A program made the position numbers and the translations under genes. DNA of 64,000 nt, taken from NCBI GenBank assembly GCA_003260025.2, contig QFZU02000057.1, positions 1-64,000 of the forward strand, given 5' to 3'. The DNA comes from Microbispora triticiradicis (GTDB lineage: Bacteria > Actinomycetota > Actinomycetes > Streptosporangiales > Streptosporangiaceae). The notes beneath the pieces are model-generated. The model had not been told where the DNA came from, did not search any database, and was given only the letters and a program-made list of their open reading frames with translations. This document shows positions 51,729-59,559 of the stretch, in pieces; the first letter of the stretch is position 1; each line of letters begins with the position of its first letter.

Positions 51729-52182
51729 CAAACACGGTACAAGCACAGCCGAGAGGGACATCGTTTATGAGCTGGCCGAACAGAGCGCACGCGTTCGTGG
51801 ACGTCCGAGGTTGACCGGTGGCGTTGTCACGCAGTTCGTCAAGCGCGGCCGCCCGACGCGGCCGGCCGCGTCGGCCTGGGGTGTCGGTAAGACTCACGCC
51901 ACCAGGTACACGCGATCGCGTCAGTACAGGTGGCACCATCGCCTCCTCGCCTATCGAGACACTGCACCACGCCTGAGCAGCCAAAAAGAGGCGAGGAGGC
52001 CCGTATTCCCAGCTAGGCGACGGCGAGGGAGGCGGGGGTTGTCAAATCAGTGCCAGAGCCAAGTTTTCAGGATCCGCCGACTGCGGATACGCTCCAGCCT
52101 GTGTGCGAGGCTAGAACCCACCCTTGTGTCGTGATCTGAAGCTCTCTCGGAAGTTTCCATAAGCTCGCGGAAGGGGGCCAAC
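51729..52182. other. Element left border without genes
   Basis: 454 bp between the att site and the first element gene. Frames across it run through the tRNA fragment and look spurious. I see no gene or strong repeat; it may contain a recombinase arm site. Confidence 0.35.
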
Positions 52183-52461
52183 ATGCTGTCACGCGTATTT
52201 GGCTGGGCAGGGCTCGCACTTTTGGCGGCCGGCGTCATGATGTTGTTGTCACCCGTGACGGCGAATGGCAACGACTGCGGATCGCCCCTCATGCCAGCCG
52301 CCCAGCTCCCCGAGGATGAGCCCGACTCCGCATGCCAGGACCTGCGGTCCCTGCTGCGCGTCCCCGAGCTCGGCCTGGCTGGGATGGGCGTGATCCTTCT
52401 TGCCGGGGCCGGCGTGACGCGCATGCAGGCCAGTCCGAAGATAGACGAACGCGCGGCCTGA
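52183..52461 (+). CDS. Small membrane protein of the element
   Basis: A 92-aa protein; AAGGGGG precedes ATG 52183. Two membrane segments (LFGW..-type GLALLAAGVMMLLS and LGLAGMGVILLAGAG) flank a polar loop with two Cys (NDCGSPL and DSACQDL), probably outside and disulfide-bonded. It converges with the XRE/deformylase gene. Function unknown. Confidence 0.6.
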   Translation: MLSRVFGWAGLALLAAGVMMLLSPVTANGNDCGSPLMPAAQLPEDEPDSACQDLRSLLRVPELGLAGMGVILLAGAGVTRMQASPKIDERAA

Positions 52462-52556
52462 GCCCGGGTGCCAGCCGCGGACGGACTTCAGCTACTCGGT
52501 CTCACAACCTGAGAACGCTTCAGCCCTGCCGTTGGAGGGCTGGCGCACCTACGACG

Positions 52557-54080
52557 TCAGCGCGGCGGATACTTCCACTCGTGGCCCGTCCCCCTGTACT
52601 GCGAAACAGGTATGGGCTCGACTCCTGGACGCATCCGAACGCGGTAGAGCTGGCCGTACAGGTGATCGATCTCGTGTCCCACCAATCGCGCGATCCCCTC
52701 CTCGAAGAGGGTGATTTTGGCGTTTCCCTCGATGTCCTGATGTTCAACCTCTATGAAGAGAGGACGTGGGACCATGCCTCGCACATCGAAGAAACTCAGG
52801 CATCCCTCGTACTGCTCATCAGTCTCCGAAGTTTCATTGATGACACGAGGATTTAGCAGGGTGATTATCTCCCCGCTTGGGGTACGCACGAGGGCTGCCG
52901 ACCTTCCGATGCCTATTTGAGGAGCGGCAAGCCCCATCCCCTTGACGAAGGAGTGGACTTGGGAAACCCGCTCCAGATTGGCGACGAGCTGGGCGACCAC
53001 CCGGCGGGCATCCTCGGCCTCGGCTGGCAGGTCGAAGGGACGAGCGGTCTGGGTCAGGATGGGGTCTCCCTCCTGCACAATGCCGATCGAGCGCATTTGC
53101 TCACTGGGACTCAGTGTCTCCATCGGTGACGGCTCCTCTTCAGGTCTTTTGAACTTCCACTCGATGCGGTATCGCGCATGCAGTGGAGGGTCTTCCGTTG
53201 ACCATGTGAAACGGATCCTACCGTCGCTCGCCTCACGGGATATGGGCGTCTTGAACGGCGAGGCTTCCGCTGTCATGGAGGTCTCTACACCCCAGACAAC
53301 AGGTTGCAGGCCTTCCGGAATGTCCAAGGTCAGGCTCAGGCGGTGCGTGGGAAGGCGGATAGCCCGCTGCCACCAGGGCCCCCACTTGTCCGCGCTCACC
53401 GTGTATACGTAATCTATCCAGGTACTTTCACCTGGATAGAGAGGGAACCGCCCATCTGCATTCTCGAAGAGCAACCATACTTCTTTGAATGCGTCTCGGT
53501 CGTGCTGGACGCGCCATGTCATGAGCTCGTCTCCGCACACAGCGGATAGACCGATCTCTTCCCAGGTAAGAGGGAACTTCCTGTAGAGCCGGTTCGATCG
53601 TTCAGGGTCTCCGGGATATCGATCCACAGCTATCCGAATGAGGTATCTCGTTACCGGATCAGTGCCGATATTGCGCAACTGCCTGCGAATACGCGTTTTG
53701 AAGAGGCCGCCATCGAACGTCAACTCGGCATGTTCGTGTTCCACAAGAAGTGCAGCACTCGGCTTGGACTGCGGGTCATCTACAGGACCTGAAGTGTCGT
53801 GCTGAGATCCTTTCGCCGGAGCCTCGCCGACCGTCTGGTTGGCGTCCTTCCATCGACGGACGATCGCCTTCCCAGCGCGTAAGTGCCTATCCGCATTCTC
53901 AGCGAACTCTCGACTCGGCACGAGTGTTCCCCCCTCGACTTTGCTGATGTAGGAGGGGGTGTATCCGACCAGCCTTGCCAGCGCCTTCTGCGACAAACCG
54001 GTGACTTCCCGCCAGTGCCTAAGTTCAGCAATGAACGCGCTTAGGGCCTGGGGTGTTTCCTCGTCCTCGTCACGCTTCAC
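52557..54080 (-). CDS. XRE helix-turn-helix / peptide deformylase fusion
   Basis: A 507-aa protein starting at GTG 54080 with AAGGACAAGAA upstream; the frame is open for 45 more codons. Residues about 12-70 are a Cro/C1-type HTH (WREVTGLSQKALARLVGYTPSYISKVE). A beta-rich central region (about 110-330) contains SNRLYRKFPLTWEEIG, FPLYPGESTWIDYVYTVSADKWGPWW. Residues about 345-507 are a peptide deformylase with all three motifs: GMGLAAPQIG (381), EGCLS (425-429) and HEIDH (469-473), so the metal site (Cys, His, His) and catalytic Glu are present. The order HTH plus metalloenzyme recalls ImmA/IrrE-type regulators but with another hydrolase. It may regulate the element or act on formyl-peptides. 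Confidence 0.85.
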   Translation of the reverse strand: MKRDEDEETPQALSAFIAELRHWREVTGLSQKALARLVGYTPSYISKVEGGTLVPSREFAENADRHLRAGKAIVRRWKDANQTVGEAPAKGSQHDTSGPVDDPQSKPSAALLVEHEHAELTFDGGLFKTRIRRQLRNIGTDPVTRYLIRIAVDRYPGDPERSNRLYRKFPLTWEEIGLSAVCGDELMTWRVQHDRDAFKEVWLLFENADGRFPLYPGESTWIDYVYTVSADKWGPWWQRAIRLPTHRLSLTLDIPEGLQPVVWGVETSMTAEASPFKTPISREASDGRIRFTWSTEDPPLHARYRIEWKFKRPEEEPSPMETLSPSEQMRSIGIVQEGDPILTQTARPFDLPAEAEDARRVVAQLVANLERVSQVHSFVKGMGLAAPQIGIGRSAALVRTPSGEIITLLNPRVINETSETDEQYEGCLSFFDVRGMVPRPLFIEVEHQDIEGNAKITLFEEGIARLVGHEIDHLYGQLYRVRMRPGVEPIPVSQYRGTGHEWKYPPR

Positions 54081-54207
54081 GACTTCTTGTCCTTGGGGTG
54101 TGAATGGAGTGAACGGGGGTTGATTCCTGCTCAACCTGACGGCAACCCTGGACCGCCATGTCTCATGGTGGACGTGAACGAACCGCCACGACAGCTTGGA
54201 CAAGCCC

Positions 54208-54576
54208 TCAACCATTTGGCTCCCTTCGGCCCTGCACCGCCCCCCGCTCTTCGAGAAGAGTCAGCCGGCGCTCAAGACCCCGTACGGTCTCTGCGAGCTC
54301 GTCCAAACGTCCTTCCAGGCCCTCGGTCGCCGGCGCGGCCAAGGCAGCGTCTCGGCTACGTACGAACACTCCCTTTCCTTGCTGACCGACGACCAAGCCC
54401 TCTCTGCGCAACTCGTTAAGGGCATCCCGAACCACGGTGTTGGAGACGCCGTACTGCTCGCGGAGCCGAGTCATCGATGGAAGCTGCGCGCCTTCCGGCA
54501 AGACTCCCTTCTCGATCTGTGATCGCAGGTCAGCGGCCACTTGTACGTACGCCGGAGTCCCCGACATGGCTGTCAT
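54208..54576 (-). CDS. GntR-family repressor (KorSA-like)
   Basis: A 122-aa protein starting at ATG 54576 with GAGGAG eight nt upstream. The winged helix is complete: YVQVAADLRSQIEKGVLPEGAQLPSM, RLREQYGVSNTVVRDALNELRREGLV, GKGVFVRSRD. A coiled C-terminus (ELAETVRGLERRLTLLEE) replaces a ligand domain. In pSAM2 the KorSA GntR repressor controls transfer genes. Two palindromes directly upstream, one inside the divergent promoter, are probable operators. Confidence 0.88.
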   Translation of the reverse strand: MTAMSGTPAYVQVAADLRSQIEKGVLPEGAQLPSMTRLREQYGVSNTVVRDALNELRREGLVVGQQGKGVFVRSRDAALAAPATEGLEGRLDELAETVRGLERRLTLLEERGAVQGRREPNG

Positions 54577-54608
54577 ACGTGCGCTCCTCAGCCTCATGTG
54601 GCAGTTGA

Positions 54609-54684
54609 TGTACCTAGTACACAACATGCTTCGAGCAGGATCGAGCGGAAGCACTTGACGCACTATGCGTACTAGGCGCATGAT
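54609..54684. promoter_or_regulatory. Divergent promoter with two GntR operators
   Basis: Operator 1 is TGTAC-CTA-GTACA (54609-54621). Operator 2 is ATGCG-TACTAGG-CGCAT (54665-54681). CCTAGTAC in the first is the reverse complement of GTACTAGG in the second. A rightward promoter has -35 TTGACG (54655-54660) and -10 CATGAT (54679-54684) with an 18-bp spacer that holds operator 2, so bound repressor would block it. It should drive the small-gene run from 54837. Confidence 0.65.
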
Positions 54685-54722
54685 GCTTGCCGTACGCCGG
54701 TGGACTCCGGCGGACACGAGAA

Positions 54723-54820
54723 AGGCCCCGGCGGGTGACACCCCGCCAGGGCCTGATCAAACAACCCCTGTCCCTTGACGTGGGGCGTCCATCCGCCAAG
54801 ACGCCGCCCCACGTCGTCAA
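54723..54820 (+). promoter_or_regulatory. Leader with two hairpins before small-gene operon
   Basis: Hairpin 1 (54723-54754) pairs AGGCCC and GGCGGG with CCCGCC and GGGCCT. Hairpin 2 (54775-54820) pairs GACGTGGGGC with GCCCCACGTC and ends 2 nt before AAGGAG of the next gene. Each is followed by RTCAAACAA. They may attenuate transcription or hide the ribosome binding site. Confidence 0.5.
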
Positions 54821-54836
54821 ACAAGGAGTTTCCAGG

Positions 54837-55001
54837 ATGGCACGACAGACGGTGATCCACCACATCCCGAAGCACGCGGGCTGGCCGGACGGCGAGCGCC
54901 CCTCGGGCTGGCCGGGTAGCGACCCGGGCCGGAACGTGCGGGACGAGTACGACAAGCAGCAGGCCGACACGGCCCAGCAGCCGGGTCAGGGCTCCCGGTG
55001 A
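54837..55001 (+). CDS. Small hydrophilic element protein
   Basis: A 54-aa protein with AAGGAG before ATG 54837. It starts MARQTVIHHIPKHAGWPDG and continues with GSDPGRNVRDEYDKQQ, polar and without membrane segments. First of three short overlapping genes. Family unknown to me, but similar small proteins occur at this position in AICEs. Confidence 0.65.
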   Translation: MARQTVIHHIPKHAGWPDGERPSGWPGSDPGRNVRDEYDKQQADTAQQPGQGSR

Positions 55002-55153
55002 GCGGCGACAGCGGCAAGACGGCCAAGAAGTCGGGCCACGGTCAGTGGCCCGCCGGCGCGAACGCGGGGCCGGTGCGGCCGGTCTACAGCTGCAGCTGCG
55101 GCGCGGTCAGCTCGGCCCCGATCAAGCACGACCACACCGGCGGCACGCGGTGA
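54998..55153 (+). CDS. Small protein with CxC motif
   Basis: GTG 54998 overlaps the previous stop as GTGA and encodes 51 aa. The middle reads VYSCSCGAVSSAP and the end KHDHTGG; two Cys plus His could bind zinc. It is too short for ordinary gene finding, but overlap on both sides supports it. Confidence 0.5.
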   Translation: MSGDSGKTAKKSGHGQWPAGANAGPVRPVYSCSCGAVSSAPIKHDHTGGTR

Positions 55154-55287
55154 CGCGCCGGGACGTGCAGGGCTACGCCCAGGACCTGATCGCACAGGCG
55201 GAGGCGCAGCAGTCCACGCCGCCGAAGCCGCCCAAGGCCCCCGCGCCGAAGCCGGTCCGTACCCCTGCCAAGCCGTCGCGGCGGTAG
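55150..55287 (+). CDS. Small Pro/Lys-rich protein
   Basis: GTG 55150 overlaps the previous stop as GTGA and encodes 45 aa: an amphipathic helix (RRDVQGYAQDLIAQAEAQQ), then a PKPPKAPAPKP tail. Coupled third gene of the run. Function unknown. Confidence 0.45.
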   Translation: MTRRDVQGYAQDLIAQAEAQQSTPPKPPKAPAPKPVRTPAKPSRR

Positions 55288-55377
55288 CCGCGGCGGGCCT
55301 GACGCGCGAGGGATCGGCCCGGCCTGACCGGCCGGGGTGACCCCCAGGAGCGCCTGCTCTGCCCCACGTCGAGAAAA

Positions 55378-55417
55378 GCGGCCCCGACCTCACCGACCAA
55401 AGCAGCGTCGGGGCCGC
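55378..55417 (+). promoter_or_regulatory. Hairpin before excisionase-like gene
   Basis: GCGGCCCCGAC (55378-55388) and GTCGGGGCCGC (55407-55417) form an 11-bp stem with an 18-nt loop, 12 nt before GGAGG of the next gene. It is like the other intercistronic hairpins of the element. Confidence 0.5.
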
Positions 55418-55442
55418 GCCCCCACCAATGGAGGTATCACCC

Positions 55443-55670
55443 ATGATGGCGACCGCGTTCGTCGTTACCAACACCACCGAGGACATCCAGCACTACCGCG
55501 TCCCGGACGCGATGAAGCTCCTCAGCCTGGGCCGCAGCACCGTCTACGAGCTCATCCGGTCCGGCCGGCTGCGCTCGGTCCGCCAGGGCCGGGCCCGGCT
55601 CATCCCCGCCTCCGCCATCCGCGAGTACACCGCGGCCCTGGCGCGCGAGGCCCAGGAGGCCGGCCAGTGA
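55443..55670 (+). CDS. Excisionase/HTH_17-like DNA-binding protein
   Basis: A 75-aa protein from ATG 55443 (a second ATG follows) with GGAGG upstream. YRVPDAMKLLSLGRSTVYELIRSGRL and RQGRARLIPASAIREYT are a MerR-like HTH_17 domain, the form of many Xis proteins. In AICEs xis is usually beside int, whereas here it leads a run of small transfer-side genes, so it may instead regulate them. Confidence 0.75.
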   Translation: MMATAFVVTNTTEDIQHYRVPDAMKLLSLGRSTVYELIRSGRLRSVRQGRARLIPASAIREYTAALAREAQEAGQ

Positions 55671-56131
55671 CCGACCCCGCCCTCCCCCGGTACTTCTCCG
55701 TCAGCGCCCCCGCCCCGCACAACACGTCCGGCGCCGCCCGGATCACGGTGCGTATCGGCGGCGCGTACCCGGCTTACCTCTGCGTGGGTCGCGGCCGTGT
55801 GCCGCTGACCACGGACGAGGCGTGGGCGGTGTGGGTGGCGCTGGGCAACGCGCTGACCACCGTCCACGGCCCGGCTCCGGCGTGGGCCGCCGAGCAGATC
55901 CAGCCGACCTCCGCCGAGGTCGAGCCGCCGGCCCACGGGCCCGGCGTGAGTGACCTGGAGATCTACCACGAGCGTGTCAAGGAACTGCGCGGCAAGGGCC
56001 TGGACGCGGTCACGGCCCGCCTGCGGGCCATGGACGAGGCCCGTCAGCGCATCGACGAGCGCGAGCAGGCCTGGCACGGAGAGCAGGCCGCCGCCGAGGC
56101 CACGAGGAACGACCCGGAGGAGCTCCGATGA
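55667..56131 (+). CDS. Hypothetical element protein
   Basis: GTG 55667 overlaps the excisionase-like stop and gives 154 aa. The first half has a beta pattern (ITVRIGGAYPAYLCVGRGRVPLTTDEAWAVW); the second half is a charged helix (LEIYHERVKELRGKGLDAVTARLRAMDEARQRIDE). No known domain recognised. Confidence 0.7.
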   Translation: MTDPALPRYFSVSAPAPHNTSGAARITVRIGGAYPAYLCVGRGRVPLTTDEAWAVWVALGNALTTVHGPAPAWAAEQIQPTSAEVEPPAHGPGVSDLEIYHERVKELRGKGLDAVTARLRAMDEARQRIDEREQAWHGEQAAAEATRNDPEELR

Positions 56132-56385
56132 GCGACATCTACACCACCGTGTCCATCTACGAGCCGCGCGCCAAGGAGATGAGCCTTGACCTCAGCACCG
56201 AGCTGAAGACGTCGTTCCTCTTCCTCTCGCACACCAGCCTCTACTTCGCTCTGGGAGCCGACGGCAGCGACCTGGCCGCCGAGGCGGCCGCGATGGACCG
56301 GCTGGCCGAGCTGGCGACCTCGGCCGCTGCTCATCTGCGCGAGGCCGCCGCCGCCCGCACCGCCGGTGCGGAGGTATCCCGATGA
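56128..56385 (+). CDS. Hypothetical element protein
   Basis: An 85-aa protein with ATGA overlap at both ends. It begins MSDIYTTVSIYEPRAKEMSLDLSTELK and is helical at the C-terminus (LAELATSAAAHLREAAAARTAG). No recognised domain; its place in a coupled run is the main support. Confidence 0.65.
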   Translation: MSDIYTTVSIYEPRAKEMSLDLSTELKTSFLFLSHTSLYFALGADGSDLAAEAAAMDRLAELATSAAAHLREAAAARTAGAEVSR

Positions 56386-57377
56386 ACAGCGCCGCGATTC
56401 CGTCGCCGGACCCGACGCCGGAGGAGGTCGCCCGCGGCCTGGCCGACATCGAGCGGCACCTGGCTGACGTCGCACCGCCTCCGCACCTCGCGCCGGTCGT
56501 ACCGGACCAGGAGCCGGAGGCGGAGGGCGAGGGGGAGACCAAGCGGGTCAAGGCGATGCGCGCCCGGGTGGCCGAGGCGCACCGCCTGGTCGAGTTGCAG
56601 GACGACGAGACGCCGCTGCTGGTCGACACCGCGAAGGTCGGTAAGCGCCGGCGGAAGGTGGCCGAGGCGGCCCGGCTGTATGAGCTGAGCCAGGACCCGG
56701 CCGCGCTGGCGTGGTCCGACGCGAGGGTCCGCCGGATCACCTCGGTCATGGCCATGTCGGCGGCCGTCATCGCGTTGGGGGTGTCCTCGATCGGCGTGCA
56801 GGCCTCGGTCGCCAAGGGCCTGGCCCTGGTCGACGGGTCGATCGGCTGGTGGGCCGCCTACGGGGTGGAGCCGATCCTGTCGCTGCCGCTGCTGGCGGCC
56901 GTGGTGGTGCAGGCCTACGCCGCGATGCGCGGGCGCCGGGTCGACCGATCGAGCCCGGAGGGCAAGAGACTGCTGCGCGCGGAAGCGCTGCTGCTCGGGC
57001 TGACGCTCGTGCTCAACTGCTGGCCCGCCCTGCAGTGGCGCGGGTTCGACCTGCTGCCGCTGATCGTCCACGCGCTGGGGCCGCTCGGCGCGGTGACCGC
57101 GATCTGGCTCCTGCCGACGCTGTGGTCGGTGCTGGCGGCCCTGCCTGTACCGGCTCGTACTGGCGGGAGTATCAGGGAAAACGCCCTTGCGGCGATGCTC
57201 GGGGAGTACAGCCGGTACACCCCGGACCGGATCGAGGCGCTGACCGTCCGGGTGCGGGAGATGATCGCGGCGGGGGAACTGCCGGCGGACCCGGGCGTGC
57301 AGAAGATCCGTGCCGCGCTCGGGGTCGGCACCGACACCGCGAGCAAGGTCAAGCGCGCCATGGGCGGGGGTGCCTGA
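56382..57377 (+). CDS. DUF2637-type membrane protein, probable transfer/spread protein
   Basis: A 331-aa protein, ATG overlapping the preceding stop. Residues 1-110 are charged and cytoplasmic. Four membrane segments (about 125-260) include VMAMSAAVIALGVSSIGVQ, WWAAYGVEPILSLPLLAAVVV, LLLGLTLVLNCWPALQW and LGPLGAVTAIWLLPTLWSVL, the DUF2637 pattern with GVEP. The C-terminal 70 residues are a helical DNA-binding-like tail (RVREMIAAGELPADPGVQKIRAALGVG). Relatives are part of the conjugation/spread module in actinomycete plasmids. Confidence 0.75.
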   Translation: MNSAAIPSPDPTPEEVARGLADIERHLADVAPPPHLAPVVPDQEPEAEGEGETKRVKAMRARVAEAHRLVELQDDETPLLVDTAKVGKRRRKVAEAARLYELSQDPAALAWSDARVRRITSVMAMSAAVIALGVSSIGVQASVAKGLALVDGSIGWWAAYGVEPILSLPLLAAVVVQAYAAMRGRRVDRSSPEGKRLLRAEALLLGLTLVLNCWPALQWRGFDLLPLIVHALGPLGAVTAIWLLPTLWSVLAALPVPARTGGSIRENALAAMLGEYSRYTPDRIEALTVRVREMIAAGELPADPGVQKIRAALGVGTDTASKVKRAMGGGA

Positions 57378-57378
57378 G

Positions 57379-57726
57379 ATGGCCCGCCCGAAGAAGACCT
57401 CCACCGCTGCCGCTGTAGTGCGGCACCGCCCGGCCATCACGCGCGGCGCCGATGAGTTCGGCGCGACCTACCGGCTGGTGTGCACCTGCGGCCGGACGGG
57501 TGAGGAGCACCAGGTGCGGAGCCTGGCCCGGATGGACCTGGACCGGCACCTGACCACGTTGCCGCTGGTGCCCGAGCAGCAGCAGTGCCGTGACCCCAAG
57601 CGGCACGACCGCCGCGCGTGGGAGCCGTGCGAGCTGTGTGAGCACCAGACCGTCTTGTTCGAGACGGCGGAGGGGGACCCCACCGCGCGCCTTGCGCACT
57701 CCATCACTCCCGACACGATCCACTAG
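57379..57726 (+). CDS. Zinc-finger-like element protein
   Basis: A 115-aa protein, ATG 57379 one base after the previous stop. It carries CTCGRTGEEHQV, QQCRDPKRHDRR and EPCELCEHQT, which together could form one or two zinc sites. Function unknown. Confidence 0.65.
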   Translation: MARPKKTSTAAAVVRHRPAITRGADEFGATYRLVCTCGRTGEEHQVRSLARMDLDRHLTTLPLVPEQQQCRDPKRHDRRAWEPCELCEHQTVLFETAEGDPTARLAHSITPDTIH

Positions 57727-57737
57727 GAGAGATCGCC

Positions 57738-58076
57738 ATGTGGGCTGGAATCGCCGCCCTCGCCATCGCGGGCCTGATGATCCGCGCGAAGAAGTGGGAC
57801 AAGGTCGTCGTGGCGCTGCTCGTGCTCGGCGCGGGCCTGGTCGCCAAGTACGGCGCGAACCCCGTCACCGGCTGGGCGAACGACTTCGTGAAGGCGGTCG
57901 CCATCATCGGCCTGGCCGCCATCGTCATCGACTACCTGACGAAGAAGATCGAGCGCATCACCTACGTCCTCGCGGTCGCGGTCCCGTTCTTCTGCCTGGC
58001 CGCGCCTGGGGCGATCGGCCGCGTCGCCAACGAGCTGTTCAGCTCTGACCTCGTGTCCCTGTTCAACCAGATGTGA
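57738..58076 (+). CDS. Small membrane protein of transfer module
   Basis: A 112-aa protein with GGAGAG before ATG 57738. Four hydrophobic segments: WAGIAALAIAGLMIRA, VVVALLVLGAGLVAKYG, VAIIGLAAIVIDYLT and LAVAVPFFCLAAPGAIG. It resembles Spd-type or pilin-like membrane proteins by topology only. Confidence 0.65.
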   Translation: MWAGIAALAIAGLMIRAKKWDKVVVALLVLGAGLVAKYGANPVTGWANDFVKAVAIIGLAAIVIDYLTKKIERITYVLAVAVPFFCLAAPGAIGRVANELFSSDLVSLFNQM

Positions 58077-58087
58077 GGCGCCCCGCC

Positions 58088-58333
58088 ATGACCACGAACC
58101 CGACGTACCCGCCGCACCTGCGTGACATCCTGACCCGCGCCTGGGCGATCCGCCCGAGCCTGTTCGGCTTCCTCGGGCTCACGATCGCCGTGCTGGCCGT
58201 CTGCTCGCTGCTCGACATCCCGGCCGTGCCCGTCCTCGTCGCGCTGGCCCTCGGCGTGGCACTCGTCACGGGCCTGACCGTGGCCGTCGCCGCCGCCCAG
58301 CTCAGGGAGGAGTCGCGCGGTGGGCGTCGTTGA
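58088..58333 (+). CDS. Small membrane protein of transfer module
   Basis: An 81-aa protein with two close membrane helices (SLFGFLGLTIAVLAVCSLL and VPVLVALALGVALVTGLTVAVAAA), then an Arg-rich tail overlapping the next gene by 14 nt. This topology (two helices with a short turn) is like SpdB-type spread proteins. Confidence 0.6.
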   Translation: MTTNPTYPPHLRDILTRAWAIRPSLFGFLGLTIAVLAVCSLLDIPAVPVLVALALGVALVTGLTVAVAAAQLREESRGGRR

Positions 58334-59471
58334 GTGGGTGCTCGTCGCCCTCCTGATCGGGTACTGCGGCTGGGGCCTGGCCAAGGCCAACAACCGCCCG
58401 CACTCCCAGACCCGTGCCAAGGAGAAGGCGGCCCGCAAGGAACGCGCGAAGGAACGCGCCGCCAAAGGTGAGCCCGCGCCGGCCACCGGCCCGGACAAGC
58501 CGAGCCTGCTCGTCGCGGCGTGGAACGCCAGCGGCGCCCGGCCGGTCACCGCGACCCGCGGCGGCCAGGCCGCCGCCGAGCTGATCGGCCGCGCGACCGG
58601 CCACTCCTGGCGGTGGGGCAAGGCGAAGGCCGCCCGCCAGGAGGCCGCCAAAGCGAAGGCGGAAGACGCCACCCGGCAGGCCGCCATCAAGCTCGGGCAG
58701 ACCATCACCGCGGCCGCGCGCCGGCGGTGGGAAGCCAAGACGGACCGCTCCCCGGTGTGGAGTCGGACCGCCAAGGGCGGCCCGGCGTCGGCCCCGGCCG
58801 CCGCGAACGGCAAGCCGGTGAACGGCAGGACGGTCAACGGCAAGCCCGCCGCCGACGAGCCCCTCACGGCGACCGTCAAGTGCCGCCACTGCGGCAAGGA
58901 ACACACGATCACGATCCCGGCCGGACAGACCGCCGAGGGGATCACCTGCCCCTGCGGTTCCGAGCTGCTGATCAGCCGCCGCCCCCTGGACCTCCCGGCC
59001 GACTCCGCGAGCTCCGACAGCTCGACGGACAGCACGACCGAAACCGAGAACACGAAGGAGAAGACCATGACCATCCCCGCCCCGCGCACCGCCCCGGCCA
59101 CCGAGGCCGCGAGCAGCGACGAGTCGCTCCGCGCCCTGGCCCCCGCCGACTGGGCGCAGATCTCCCAGCGCATCGCCACCTTCGAGCCCGAGAGCGACGC
59201 CGACCTGCTCAACCTCATGACCGGTGAGGTCGCCGGGATCTGCGGCTACGCCGAGGCGTACGAGGAGCTGCACCGGCACTGCCTGGAGAAGGTCGGCCTT
59301 GACCCCCGCGCCGTGCAGGGCCTGGGCGACTTCTCCGGGCACGTCGGCGAGCTGACGCAGCGGATGGCCGAGGCGCACCGGACGTTCCTCGCGGCCTACC
59401 AGGAGGTCATGGAGGCCGTCCGCAACGGCGTCGTCCTCCCGTACAACGGCCGGTTCTTCACCGGCTCCTGA
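58320..59471 (+). CDS. Membrane-anchored zinc-ribbon protein with LPYxGR C-terminus
   Basis: A 383-aa protein from GTG 58320. One N-terminal membrane helix (VEWVLVALLIGYCGWGLA), then a basic Lys/Arg/Ala-rich region, a zinc ribbon (VKCRHCGKEH and ITCPCGSELL, about 180-215), an acidic Ser/Thr linker, and a C-terminal domain (about 265-383) ending in LPYNGRFFTGS. The end matches that of the protein at 61784 (LPYDGRWITG), with similar preceding helices. It may tether nucleic acid or the translocase. Confidence 0.7.
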   Translation: MGVVEWVLVALLIGYCGWGLAKANNRPHSQTRAKEKAARKERAKERAAKGEPAPATGPDKPSLLVAAWNASGARPVTATRGGQAAAELIGRATGHSWRWGKAKAARQEAAKAKAEDATRQAAIKLGQTITAAARRRWEAKTDRSPVWSRTAKGGPASAPAAANGKPVNGRTVNGKPAADEPLTATVKCRHCGKEHTITIPAGQTAEGITCPCGSELLISRRPLDLPADSASSDSSTDSTTETENTKEKTMTIPAPRTAPATEAASSDESLRALAPADWAQISQRIATFEPESDADLLNLMTGEVAGICGYAEAYEELHRHCLEKVGLDPRAVQGLGDFSGHVGELTQRMAEAHRTFLAAYQEVMEAVRNGVVLPYNGRFFTGS

Positions 59472-59482
59472 CCCCCGGTTCC

Positions 59483-59516
59483 CCGCGCCTCCCGGCCTGG
59501 CCGCCGGGAGGCGCGG
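59483..59516 (+). promoter_or_regulatory. Hairpin before traB-like gene
   Basis: CCGCGCCTCCCGGC and GCCGGGAGGCGCGG form a perfect 14-bp stem with a 6-nt loop, 12 nt after the previous stop and 30 nt before the AAAGGA of the next gene. Confidence 0.6.
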
Positions 59517-59559
59517 CCCCCGGCACCACCCCAGGCGAACCACCTGAAAGGACCAGCTC

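Noticed and set aside
51595-51984. 129-aa minus-strand frame across the att site
   Set aside because: It runs through the tRNA fragment and terminator and has no ribosome binding site or domain.
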